DNA of 64,000 bases from the NCBI RefSeq assembly GCF_000204055.1, contig NW_006768769.1, forward strand, positions 2,205,165 through 2,269,164, given 5' to 3'. This document shows, piece after piece, positions 12,174-25,100 of this stretch (within the stretch, counting starts at the first letter, position 1; each line of letters starts with the position of its first letter). The notes under the pieces were generated by a model that saw nothing but the letters and a program-made list of their open reading frames with translations, did no database searches and was not told the origin of the DNA. This stretch comes from Melampsora larici-populina 98AG31. Lineage: Eukaryota; Basidiomycota; Pucciniomycetes; Pucciniales; Melampsoraceae. A program made the translations under genes and the position numbers.

Positions 12174-13405
12174 TTGAATTAAATTGAATAAGTAAATTGA
12201 GTTAATGAATTAATTAATCAAAACCACGAAATTCTTGATGATTTGATGAACAATAAATCAACCAAAAATAACAATAACAATTGAAAACCTGAACAAATCT
12301 TCAATAAAAACTAAAAGACCAATATCCTGGTTCTTTTATCAGATGATACCAATTAACTCCAAAAACCAAGCTAAGAGACCAATATCCTGGTGCTCTACAC
12401 AAAATCAATATGAAAATTAATTATAATAATTTCTGATTCCAAACTGAATGAATAATAAATCAATTACCTACTTCCTAAAAGACCTATATCCAGGTGCTTT
12501 TATCAATTGAACCTTCTGAATTAAAAATTAAATCCACAAACTAAGAGACCAATATCCAGGTGCTCTACACGAAATTAACAACTTCTGAACAAGTATGTTA
12601 ACCCAAAAAAAATAACAATAACTCCTGAATGAATATAATTCAAGTTGAATACCTAGATTAATCCTAAAAGACCTATATCCAGGTGCTTTTATCAAATAAA
12701 TCCTTTAAATTAAATTCAACAACTAAGAGACCAATATCCAGGTGCTCTAGACGAAATTAACAACTTCTAAACAAGTATGTTAAGTTCCAACAATAACCAC
12801 AAATCTTGAAGTGAATCAAACTTAAGATGAATACCTAAATGACTCCTAGAAGACCTATATCCAGGTGCTTCTATCAGATAAGACCTTTTAAATTAAATCC
12901 ACAAACTAAGAGACCAATATCCTGGTGCTCTACACGAAATTAATAACTCCTGAATAAGTATATTAAATTCAAAATAATGATAATAATAACTTGAATTGAA
13001 TTAAATTAAGCTGAAAACCTAAATCAATCCTAGAAGACCAATATCCTGGTTCTTCTATCAAATTAAACCTTTGAATTAAGTTAATGAATGAGTGAATCAA
13101 TAACCACGAAATTCTTGATGATAAAATGAGTAATAATCAACTAAGAATAATAATAAGAATAATAAGAACTTGAACTTGAATCTGAAATCTTGAATCTTGA
13201 AGACCAATAAATCCAAAAACCTAGAAGACCAATATCCTGGTGCTTCTATCAAATAAAGTGTTGCTGGAGTTTGAGGTGTCTGGCCTTTTCTCTTGGATGA
13301 GCCTGGGCGAGTCCAGGATTTTTGGCTGGCATTGCCCAAGATGACTCAGTTGGAAGAGCAAACACCAAAAAGGGAAGAGGTAAGATCAAGAGTTGAGGGA
13401 CCAGA
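12174..13405 (-). other. Gag leader of unit 1 with 10 co-varying hairpins
   Basis: Non-coding 5' leader between LTR 2 and gag. It holds ten hairpins at 12313-12337, 12374-12396, 12477-12501, 12544-12566, 12666-12690, 12726-12748, 12848-12872, 12909-12931, 13032-13056 and 13223-13247. All share the core ACC-w-ATATCC-w-GGT on the plus strand and one unpaired base in the stem. Outer stems differ but still pair: AAAAG with CTTTT, AGAG with CTCT, AGAAG with CTTCT. Hairpins from the third onward sit two per unit of about 183 bp. Bases 13258-13340 are unrelated to the equally long stretch in unit 2, which holds an eleventh hairpin. Confidence 0.85.
13385..13403 (-). other. Primer-binding site, unit 1
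   Basis: Two bases inside the LTR, the minus strand reads TGGTCCCTCAACTCTTG. It starts with TGG, as expected for pairing with the CCA end of a tRNA primer. The same sequence lies beside LTR 3. The tRNA species is not identified. Confidence 0.6.
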
Positions 13406-15151
13406 TGTAGAACTCTTTCAGTACACAGCTGAAAGCAGAGCCAAGAAGGGGAGGAATGAAGACACAAATCAACAAACACACACAATCAAAAGAGAAATAA
13501 GTCTTGAGATGGTGAATTGAAAGACTTCAATCAAAGAAAGAAATGCCCTTCTTAAACAGGGACTTTGATTATCAATGAATTAAATTTAAGACCTTCAAGT
13601 CTTTGGATTAATAAGAACCAGGCTGAAATAGGACAATAACTTCAAAAATAGCACAATCTAGGCGCACTCAGGCACCTTCCAAATGAGCAAATGAGCTTAC
13701 AACTCAACAAGAAATTAATTAAAAGATGAATAAGGGTCTTATTATTATAAAATTCCAACTCTCATTAGTTGTTTACCTGAATGATAATAATAAAAGATAA
13801 AAGCTTATTCTAAAAATCTAGTAATTATTTTTGCTAACTAAAAGGCTCCCAAAGGGGAAGAAAAGAGACCCTTGACTATATCAAAATTGAAACACACACA
13901 AAAAAAGAAAGTAAGACAAAAACAACCCTCAAACTCGAAATCCACCTTCAAACAACTTTTTCACACACAATTCATTGAACAACCCCCAAATTAAAATTGA
14001 TAAACATCTTCAACTCACCCGCATGTATCATTCACAAATTTTCAAGCACACATTTATCATCAAAACTGAGCTGTTTACCACAAAAACTGAAAAATCCGCC
14101 AATTTACCCTTAAAACCTGAAAAAAAGATAAGAAATAGGGACTGTATCAAAAATCTGAATAGACAGAAAAAAAAGGTCTGCTTCCGCTCTACAACTTTGC
14201 TCAGCCAAGCTAAACCCTAACTGTATTGGTTGTACCCTTAAAATGAAATTCGATTTTATGTGAAAATACTCGAAATTGAATTTACCCAGTTTACCACCTG
14301 ATATTACCACTGATAATGCTGTATATGGTTTATAATTGATTTTTCATGCTCAGATGCGCCCATATGATGCCTTCCACATGATTTACCCTCTAAAAAACTG
14401 ATGTAGTACATTTGAAATAAAGTCTCATGATTGAAAATGGAGCCTTTTATGGAATTTTGAAAGCCATTTTCGAGTTTCAAAATCATCCTTTTCATTTGTG
14501 ATTTTGTATTTGCCAATATTGGTGTTTGATAATCTGATGAATTTATAATTTCACACCAATCCCTACTTGCTTTTTCAGTTTACCACCCCAGTTTACCACC
14601 ACCCCAGTTTACCACCATCTGTCTGAGTTGCTGGATTTTCGAAATTCAGCCTTATTTAAACCCATACCTCAAAACCATGATTCCTCTACACATAACTTGT
14701 TAAAACCATACACATCTGTAACCATGACTTTTTAAACCCATAAAATTCGAAATTTCAAGTTTAAGCCTGTACACCCTATGTAACCCATACAACATTCAAC
14801 TACACATAACCTCTAAACCCATAAATTCGAAATTTGACTTCATTTTACACTACACCTCATCCATCAAACTACATAACCCATAAAAAGAAAAATAGAGAAA
14901 TAAAAATATAACACTTCACATAATAAAACTTGACATATATGATCAAACTAAATAAGATAAAAAATAAAAAATGAAAATTGAAAATTGAAATTAAGTAAAG
15001 AGAGAAAGAAAATGAAAAAAAAAGAAATGAACTAAATAAAGAACTAATTTAAAAACACATTATTGATGTAATGTTCTAAAAAATGTAGTTTCTCGTATTT
15101 TAAAATGAAAGTTAATAAAATAATGGGGTTACCCCAATTCTGATTTCCACA
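13406..15151 (-). repeat. LTR 2 (middle LTR shared by both units)
   Basis: A 1746-bp LTR with the same TG/CA ends, serving as 5' LTR for unit 1 and 3' LTR for unit 2. It differs from LTRs 1 and 3 by an extra block of about 30 bp at roughly 14142-14173 and by about ten further substitutions that the outer two share. This means it came from a different element copy. Confidence 0.95.
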
Positions 15152-15367
15152 GCCTCCCCCAAAACCCAGCGATGTCCCCATCGCAGGAGACTTGTCTTTC
15201 AGGAAATACTTCGATGCCATACTTGTAAGTTGCAGTTGAAATTGCTTCTTAATATTCATGTCTTGTTTTTTATTTTCAACTTTGATCTAAAGGCCTAACA
15301 ATTTATTTTCACGCGATCGATCTATTTAAATTCTAGTTGCTTAGCAATGTTATATTTATATATCCAG

Positions 15368-16711
15368 ATGGACAATACCAAGTCAAGACTCCAGGAATTC
15401 CAGTCAGCCTTCTTTTCCAACAATACCGATAGAATCGAAAACTTTCCACACTACTACATTGTTGAAAACCGTAAATACTTCTAATTTTTTTTTTTTTTTT
15501 TTTTTTTTAGTGTTTGACTCTTTACTTCTATTTATTTTTGTTTCCTACTTGGTAATTGTCTTTGAACGTTTGATTGATTCAAAACATTCAATTTCTTTTG
15601 ATTTCAATCGTTCTGTTCATATACTGACAACTTGATTTTTTTTTTTTTTTTTTTTTTTTTTAGTTCTTCTTTTATTTGAATGACTCAATCTATCTAGATA
15701 TAATGGACATGAGCGGAGTTCCCATCGCACCTCGCAAACAACGCGAAGCCGAACTTAAGCAAATGGCCGCTAAACGACACGCCAAGAAACAAAACGAAAC
15801 GTTCGATCGACCACCTAATCCCAACGTTTCTTCTCCCAATCACTCAAGTTTCAAACGCATCCCTTCTACTCCTAAAAAAACTCATCGTGATCAAGATTCC
15901 GAAGAAGACAATTTGATGACTCCTCCTCACGCTCGATCCCCAAACACTATCACCACTGTACCTGTTGTTATTGTACCTTCAGTCACTCCAGCTCCAGCTC
16001 GAGCTCAAACTCCTCAATTAGTCAACTTAGGCCCATATCGATCTCCACCATCAGCTACTTCTCCCAGTCCTAAACGCAACAGACTCAACAACTCGCTTCC
16101 AGATCCTTCCCAGCTCGTTATCGACCCGAACCGATCAAAACACTTCGCTAATGACCCCATTTTAGATGTTTCACCGCCTACTAATTCCAACAGAAAAGCT
16201 TCAAGAACCCATAAGAACTCGTCTAAGTCTTTAATTACTCCAGTTGAAGAAGAAGTTGGTCCTACTTTCATATTCAAGACTCCCTTATCAGTTGATGAAT
16301 ATAAAAATTTACTTGGTCCTAAGGTAATCCTCAACAGGGAAGCTGTATATCCTTCTGATGAAGTCGAATTGTGTATTTCTTCAATGTATTCAGAAGTCTT
16401 CAAGCACTTCAAAGGTCGCATAGCTGTGAATGAAGAAGAATTTGATGATCGAGCTAAGGTTCTTAGGAAATTACACTTCATAGGTAGAAAAGGATTGGAA
16501 AAGCGAAGTTCTCCATGTATAATTCCTGGTCTAGAACTGTAAGAGTTCCTTCTTTACTTTGAATTGTTCTATTTTTCGATTTTTCAACCTTCTCCATCAG
16601 ATTAATGTTAATCTCTGATACTAATACCTATTCTATTATGTTGTTATTTGTAGGAACGACTCTGAGGATTCTTCTACTGGATCTTCTTCAAAAGGAAAAG
16701 GTCGTGCTTAA
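15368..16711 (+). CDS. Spliced antisense accessory gene, copy 2 (unknown function)
   Basis: Second copy of the plus-strand gene, with exons 15368-15470, 15698-16538 and 16654-16711 encoding 333 residues. Exon 1 and exon 3 lengths (103 and 58 bp) and both intron phases match copy 1 exactly. Intron 1 is longer (227 bp) and contains two poly-T runs of 20 or more bases. The protein keeps the open frame despite about 30% amino-acid change. Its most conserved blocks are ITTVPVVIVPSVTPAPARAQ, YSEVFKHFKGRIA and VLRKLHFIGRKGLEKRSS. Maintained frame, splice sites and phase argue that the gene is used. Its position is like spliced antisense genes of some retroviruses, but I see no sequence similarity to them. 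Confidence 0.8.
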
Positions 16712-18591
16712 CCAACAACACCACCCCCTCTTTTCCTTATTTTAAGTTTTCAAAATTTCTAGTTCAACCTAGAACTCTTAACTCACAACTGAGAATTACT
16801 TAGACTTAGAACTATCTTAGATCCTACTTAATTCCTTAATAGTTGACTTTTAATGTTGATTTCTTCTTATTTTATACATGTACTTGATTTTATCTTGAAA
16901 TAAAAGATAAGCTATGTTGAATGTGCCTTAGTTTAACTTGCCCACTCCCCCAAAACCAATGGGTTTTGCCTGCACCTGCCCTAATGAATTCATGTGATGG
17001 ATTATGAGAATTTGATGAGTTGAGTCAAATGAGAAATGAGTGTAACATAATGAACCGTGACTAAGCCTGTATAGTAATAAAAATCTTTTGCGCCAAGTGC
17101 AAACTTTGAATGTATGAACTTGAATTCACTAACTTATAAGTTATTTTTGTTTTCTTCAAACTTGATCTGAAGCAAAGTGTTTGTTATAGTTGTAAGATTA
17201 TTCTTGTAATTATAGCATGATTATAAAAAATTTACCCCTTACGTAAAGATGAGTAAGGGTCCTTTTTCCACGTCTTCCAAACTTCCCTCCACTCCTCTCA
17301 CATCTTTCAGTGAGGACCTTTCCCAAAACCAAAGTGAAACATAAGAAAAATAAGATAAAAAGAAACATAACCAATAAATTCTGAACTCGAAACCTGTAAC
17401 CTTGTGTGAATAATTCTGCCCAAAAAAAATGAATAAGATGTACCCGCTGCCGTTGCATGTAATGTATCTGATGTATTGCGCCCTGATGTAATTGATTAAT
17501 TTGTGAAATGATTCTGCCTTAAATATAAATGAAAGAAAAGATGAAAAACAAGAGAAAATGAAACTAAGAAAATAAGAAAGAGGTGAAGAACCCGCCACAG
17601 CTTATGTTTTGTTGTTCCCTCTTCACCATTGATTTAATACCCCTAAAATTAATTGATTTATAATTTTGACTTTTAATTTTAATTGTAAACTCCACGCCTA
17701 AAATAAAAAAAATGAAGTATAAGAAAAAAATTGAAACATAACCAAAGAAACATAACCAAAGACTCTATATGAATGAAATATAACCGTAACTTGAAATTGT
17801 GAGAACTAATTGAAACCCGCCTCTATGATGTTTAAATGTGTAATGAACCCATGACCGCCTTGAATGATAATTAAAGTAAATGAAATAGTAAAAATGAAAT
17901 GATAGAATGAAATAAAATAAAGAAACATAACCATTGATTTTAATTAAAACCTTAACACCGAATTTGATTGATTTGAACCTGCCGCTAATAAAATTTTTTA
18001 TTGTAAATTTTGTATGACCCATTTAACTTGTAGGACTTTTGTTAAAATAATTTTAACTTCAATAATTTTGTTAGATTAATTTTAGCACCCGTAAATTTTC
18101 AAAGAACCTCTGTAAGAATAAAAAAAATAAAAAATAAGAAACCCTGCCAACTAAATTTATAAAAACCCCAAATAAGCAAAAGAAAAAAAATTAAGACTAA
18201 AAAAAACTGATGAAATAAATTGATAAGTGAAGAACCCGCCACTACTTTGTGTTTTGTTGTACCCTCTTCACTAGATGATTTTAATACCCTCATGATTAAA
18301 TAATTAATTGAATGAAATAAGAAAAAATAAAATGAAATGAAAGAAACATAACCATAATCTAAGAAAATTGAAAATTAACCCGCAAATAAATTTTTAAAGT
18401 AAAGAAATCCTCCTCTATATTATTTGATAAAGTAACCTGTAACCATGATTTAATGAAGAACACATAACATAAAATGAAAAATTATAAAGAAACATAACTC
18501 AAAAATAAACATAACCGTAAAAAATCTAAAAAATAAGTTGAAAAGAAACCGCAATCTATAGTGTATTTTTATTTACTTTTGTAATTTTAAT
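16712..18591. other. Non-coding region between antisense gene and pol, unit 2
   Basis: About 1.9 kb, AT-rich, without a credible gene. It contains repeated GAAACATAACC motifs and two related blocks near 17585-17630 and 18229-18275 (GAACCCGCCAC ... TGTTTTGTTGT ... CCCTCTTCAC). These may be transcription-end signals for the facing genes, but that is only a guess. Confidence 0.5.
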
Positions 18592-21500
18592 TTAAGCATC
18601 AAACTCCTCATCACTTTCTTCCCATCTTGAATCTTCATCCATAAAATCTTCACCATCTTGATGTTCATTTAAATCTTCTTCATCTGTACTTTCTTCTAAC
18701 TCATTTGTGCCTCTTGCATAAAATTTCTTGACATGAGAAGCCGCATACCTTCGCCGTAATTCAGTACCGTCTAATTCTTCTAAAATAAAAGATCCCATAT
18801 GTAATTGTTCTTTGACTTTATAAGGTCCATTCCATCTGTTTTCAAATAATTTACCCCATTGACTTTCTAAAGATGCATTATAAACTAAAACCATATCACC
18901 AACTTCCAAAGGACTTTTCCTTAATTTGTGCGCATTTTTCTTATCCCAATACCTAACACTTTCTTCTCTAACTCTCATCATTTTACTATAAGCATTATCC
19001 ATCATTTCTTCTCTTCTTAATAATTGTTCAGTTCTTGCTTCTAATAATTCAGCTCTTGTATGTACTTCTTCCCAATTAACTCCTAAGAAAGTTCCAGCCT
19101 CAACATCAACAGGTAAGACCGCTCTTTGACCAAAAACCATCTCATAAGGTGAAATTCCTGTAGTTCTTTTTGTTGAAATTCTATCTGCAAATAAAACCAT
19201 TGGTAAAGTTTTCCGCCAAGCACTTGGATTTGTACTACACATTTTGACTAAAGTATCCTTGATTGGCTTGTGACCTCTCTCAACCATTCCAGCTGCCTGT
19301 GGATAATAAGGTGTAACAATTCTAAGTTTTGCTCCACAACTTTCAACCGCCTTGACTAATTCATCTTTAAATTCACCACCTCCATCAACTGTAACCATTT
19401 TAATTGCACCATACCTAAATATCCATTCTTTTTCTAAAAATTCAGCAACCTTATCCGCCTTTAAATTTACCAAAGGTACCGCTTCAACCCATCCTGATAA
19501 ATCATCTCTAGCAACCACTAAGTATTTATGTTGTCCAACTTTAATATGAACAGCATCCATACTAATTCTACCAAATAAAGTAGCTTCACCTGTAGCATGA
19601 CCTAATTCTTTAGGTGTTAAAGAACTCCGCTTTTGACAAGCTTCACAACTTTGAACCCATTCCCGCACAGACTTCTTCAAACTTGGCCACCAAAACCTAA
19701 GTACTATTCTTCTGTAAGTTTCTTCAACTCCTCTATGACCTAAACCTTCATGTAATTGTTCTAAAATCCAATCTTGACCTTCAACATTTGTAACTACAAC
19801 CTGAGCCATAGGATTTTGCCGCCGCATTAACCTTCCATTATCCAAATAAAACTTATCACTCTTCCTCTTAATTGATTTAAATTCTTCATCACTAATATCT
19901 TCTGGTCTGATTAAATTTTCTAAGTAATTGACTAAGTGTTTCCAGAATCCAACTTGTCCCCATCTTGCGTCACCATCAAGTAAATCTTCATTGATAATTA
20001 AATCTCCACAATAAATTCCAAAATCATAATCATTGTTTGCAACATCAATAAGTTTCTTCTCTTCATTAAATTCCTCAGCATCACTATCTAAATCACTATC
20101 TCGAGGTCTGCGTGATAAACCATCTGGCATAGTAAAAGTCTTACCCGCTTTATGAACCAAGTCAAAAGAAAATAATTGAATAAAAGAAACCCATCTTGTC
20201 ATAGGAGCATTAGGTAAGTCAGGAGTATTAATCATTTGAATCAAAGCTTTAGCATCTACTTGTAACTCAAAATGTTGACCCCATAAATGAACTTGTAATT
20301 TCTTCAAAATCTTTGCAACTCCACATAATTCTAATTTTGGTTGTGAGTACCTTGATTCAACTTCAGTAAATGTAACAGATTCATACAACACTGGTCTATC
20401 TTTCTTAATTTTATCTTCTTGAGTTAATACCGCACCAGCCGCAATATAACTTGAATCAACTGCTAATTTTAATTTACCCGCACCTTCACCATAAGTAATA
20501 CTCTTCAAAGTAATTTCTCTACCTACAATTTCCTTCAATTGTTCAAAAACATCTTGACATACACTATCCCAATCCCAATCAACTCCCTTCCTTGTTAATC
20601 TTCTTAAAGGAGATGATAACTCAGAGAAACCTTCAATAAACATTCTTACATAAACACATACACCTAAAAAGCCTCTAATTTGTCCTGGATCTTTTGGTAC
20701 TGGCCAAGTTTGAATTTTGTTCCTCTTCTTAACTGAAATAGTGCGCCCATGAAAACCAACTACATGTCCTACAATTTCTAATTCAGGTACACATGCAGCA
20801 AACTTCTTTCCTGAAACCGTAAGTCCAGCTTCCTCAATTCTGAATAAAATTCTTTCCAATGTAACCGCATACTCATAAATAAATCTTCTGATACCTTCAT
20901 TTTCAAATAAAACTTCGTTGTCATAATCATCTCTGGGACCCATAATTCCACCATCATCAATAAATACACCCGCATGTTCAGGAATCTCATCTTGTAAAAT
21001 CCACATCATTTGAGCTTGATAAACTGCAACTGAATTTGTTGCACCTTGAGGAAGTCTAGTTAATTGAAATCTACCTAAGGGAGTCTCAAAAGTAGTCAAA
21101 GGTCTTGACTCAACCGCCAATTCCCTCTCATCATAACCACCCATAATATCACCAAGTCCATAACATGACCTTCCTGCAAAAGCTTCAACAAATTCTTCTG
21201 GAGCCGGTGGTACACCTGCATCCTTAATTGTAACTTTATTTAACTCTTGTAAATCATGAACTACTCTAAGTTTTCCATCATGCTTAATTACACAAAATAC
21301 TGGGCTTGAATAACTTGAAGTACTTTGCTCGTATAAACCAGTTCTCAATCTTTGTCTGACTAATTCAATATATTCATGTCTTTTAGCTTTAGGAATTGGA
21401 ATAACTTTCTTCTGCCAAGGTTCATGATCAACCACAGGAATAATATAAGGTAATCCATATTCATGTCTTAAAACACCTCTTTCACTTTCATTAAATGCAA

Positions 21501-22190
21501 TTGATTTTTCTCTTAAGACAATAACATGTAAAATTAATTTCATTTCTTCACTACTTAACCAACCAGGCGGACCAAAATTAACCATCTTAAGTCTTTCTTC
21601 AGTAACCTTTTCAGTTTCCATAAATTCAGGAGGAGTCTTGAGAACAGGAGTTTCATAAGGATCCCTCGACAGAGATGGTCTTTGAAGTGGAGGATTAAGA
21701 TATTGAGGCATTGGTTTATTCACTGGCCTGATCTTCTTAGCCACTGGTTTGTCCTTGGTTGCTCCAACAATAAATCCACCTTCTTTAAAGTCCTTACATA
21801 CCAATTCTTGTTCCTTCATACCCAATCCACTTGCCAAATAAGATAATGAAATCAATTCTTCTTCTTCAAATAAACCATCTTCAATCTTGAACCGTAATAA
21901 TCTTCTCTTTCCACGTCTTGAACCTCTTCTTCTTGCTTTACATTTACCGCTATTCAAACATTTGCCACCGTAAAAATTATTAAACTCATCATTGTTTGAA
22001 ATAAAATTAAATTGAGAAAAGTATGAAATTGAATAAGAGTCAAAGGAAAAGTTTTGATTTTGAATATAAGATAAGTCAGAGAAATAATTGAAAGTACAAT
22101 GAAAATTATTATGATGCAAATAGTTAGATGAACCAGGGGTGTTTTGCTGCACCTTGACAATTTCCCCATGTAAAGATTCACCTACAAATC
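18592..22190 (-). CDS. pol: Ty3/gypsy Pol (RT-RNase H-integrase), unit 2, intact
   Basis: Complete pol frame. Numbered from codon 22152, the reverse transcriptase carries FIDD with aspartates 399 and 400, RNase H follows (LKLAVDSSYIAAG), then an integrase with an HHCC finger (LHEGLGHRG ... CEACQKR). The integrase catalytic triad is D866, D923 and E958 (DAVH, VDGGGEF, VERGHKP), and a GPY-like module NRWNGPYKV follows. The tail is acidic and ends EEFDA. There is no chromodomain that I can see. The frame is open upstream through the gag-pro stop. The GTG at 22152 is only the first possible alternative start, so translation by -1 frameshift giving a fusion of about 2,228 residues is far more likely. 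It copies element RNA into DNA and integrates it. Confidence 0.95.
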
Positions 22191-25100
22191 TTTTAAATGC
22201 CTTTGATCGTCATCAGCATCTTCTCTAACTAATTTCCAAACTTTCTTCCCACTATTTGCATACCTATGCCTTCTTGAAGATTGATTTCCTCTTGAGTCTT
22301 CATGTTCATAAACTTGAGGAGGCCAGTCCATACCCGGAATACTCCTTTGAAACTCACTACCTTTTCCATCACAAGTTGAAAACCTTGCAACCATTGAAAT
22401 TCTTTCACCATTCTTCTCTGAAAACTGACAATTTGCTTCAAAATCAACTAAGAATGGACGTCCTAAAATAACTGGTGCATCACCGGTAGTTAAAAAGAAA
22501 TGAACTTTTCCTTGAACATGATTACCAAGTAAAAGTGGAACATTTTCAACAATACCAACTAATTCAGCTTCATTATTAACAATACCACATAATGACATCT
22601 TGATTTTAACATGAGATTCTAAACCCATACTATACGCAAAATCTACATTCATGACATTAATTTGAGATCCTGAATCAATAAGACATCTTGTAGTAATTTC
22701 ATGATCTCCAAGTTCAACATTAAGAAAACCTAAAGGACATGAATATAACCAATCTTTCTGTCTACCCCAAATTGATTTTAATTTACCAAAATCCAAGTTT
22801 TCCAAATCCATATGATCCATATTACCAATGTCTTCCTCCTTAATAATTTCATTACTACGCCTAATACTACCACTTGAACTTAAATTAACCTCCTTACTGA
22901 AACCATTTCCAACATTACCACCTTTAACTTTCAAATCATCAACTAAATCAGGTACTAAATTAATTAATTCCTCCATTGTAAGTTGAGGAGCCTTCATTTC
23001 TTTACACTTATCAATTAAACCTTCCAAAGCGCCATTCTTCTTGCTTGAAACAATACCAGGTGACTTTGATCTTGGTTCTTCTTTCTTGACATTCTTTAAA
23101 GGTGAAATATAAGTAGGTTTTCTTGAAGTTCTTCCATCTTCAATTGAAATGTCCCTCAAAACCTTATGTCTTTGATCTGGAGTATTGGGATAACTTCCAG
23201 GTAAAATTTCTAAGTCTGAATCAGTACTTAAATCTTCAATTCTAGTACCTCTCTTTAAAATTTTCTTGGGAGTAATTTGAGGTGTACTTGAAGCAGGTAC
23301 ATCTCTTGAATTTTCCACAACTCCATCCCAACCAGGTGTTGAAAACCTTTCTGAATTCTCACGTCTAAATTCCTCAGCTTGTTCATCAGTAATAATAATT
23401 TCCTCCTTTCTTCCTTCATCATTTCTTGAAGTTGATTGATTAATTTGATCTTGATTATCTTGATCCAAATTAGCAAAACGTGGTGAAGTCCTCTTCTTGA
23501 TTAAAGGATCCACTTTCCTCCTTGCCGCATCTGATTCAAAAATAACTCTTCTTTGACTTGAAATAGAAGGAATGTTCCATTGACTTAAAGTTCCACAGCT
23601 TGATTTAACCGCTTCCTTTCCTTTATCTTCATCCTTCTCAACTTTGACTTTGTTTTCAGTAACCTTTGTTGAATTTTCAATTACTAATTTTCTATAAGGC
23701 TTCTGATCCCAAGGAATTCTGTCTCCATTAGGAAGAAAGAAAGATTTACCATCAAACTTGACCAAATTATCATCCACATCCTGCTTGACATATCTACAAT
23801 CATGAATTGAATGACCTTCTCTATCACAATACCAACACATGTAAACAGACCTGCTACCACCTTCATTCCTCTTAAAATCATCATTTTCATTCCTGTTACC
23901 ATAATTATTCCTTGAATAATTATTTTCTCTATTACCACCATAATTACCACAAGTAGAATTACCATTACCACTGCTCCCATAAGTTCTTCCACCTGTAGCA
24001 CCACCTTTCTTCAAAGTTTCATTCTCTTTCTCAACCATTTCCAATTTCTTCTTCAATTGATCCAATAAATTACTTGTACCACCTGAACCACCTGAAATAC
24101 CCAATGAAGTTTGTCTTTGAGTTCTAAAACTTTCCATAACTGAAGCAACATTTTCCTTCTTAAATGAAGACCTTTCTTCTTCATTCTTAGTTAAATCTCC
24201 AAAAGCCATATGCATCCGCATTACTCTACTGACATAATTCTCCAACATACTTAAATGAACCATTACATAATTATGACCAACCTTCTTCAACTGCCCTTCA
24301 CTATCCATTAAAATTTTAATTTGATGTTGAATAGGTGCTGAAAAAGCCTTGAAGTAATACCTTGCCATCTGTCTTGAATCACCTGAATTAATTTGACCTG
24401 AACTCTTCAAATAAATTAACATGGTCTTGAATTTATTTTCAAACTTCACATAAGCATCATTTGTTGAAATACCACCAGCTCTAGCCAAGTCATCACATAA
24501 TTTATACAAGTCCTCATCCGTATACAAAGGTTGAGTACCTGCACCCCATAATTCATTCATTTCATTCTTCAATAACCTCCATCTTTGAGTCCTGTAACCA
24601 GCCATAGCTTCAATAACAGTCTTCATTTCATCATCTTTAATAAAAAATTTGACTTGAAGACACTTATCTCTATCACTTGCATTATCAATCAAAGCAGCAT
24701 CTTCAAAATCTCTCAAAAACCTTTCCATATCACCACCTGATTTAAATGATAAACTTTTATCAACTGGTTGAATCTTAACAGGTTTCTTCTGATCCTCATC
24801 TTCACTACTGATTTCCTCATAAACAACTCTCCTTGTCTTCTTTGATTTTAACTTCTTTTTAATTTCATTTTCAACAAATTCATTCTTCACATTCCTCATT
24901 TTAATTTCATCATCAACTTGATTTTCTCCATCACTTTCCAATTCCTTTCCAATACCTTTACCCAATAAGTCATCCTGAACTTTCTGAGCATCAACATCAT
25001 CCTCTGAATTATCACTATGATAAACTCCTTCACTCGTTAATTCTCTTCTACGAACTTTCTCATCTCTTGAAGCCTTCATCTTATCCTGCTTTAATTTCTG

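Noticed and set aside
12313..13247. CRISPR-like array
   Set aside because: Repeats are hairpins with variable stems and irregular spacing inside a eukaryotic retrotransposon leader.
18592..22152. Pol as a separate gene starting at codon 22152
   Set aside because: The codon is GTG, and the frame is open upstream to a perfect slippery site in gag-pro. Frameshifting explains expression better.
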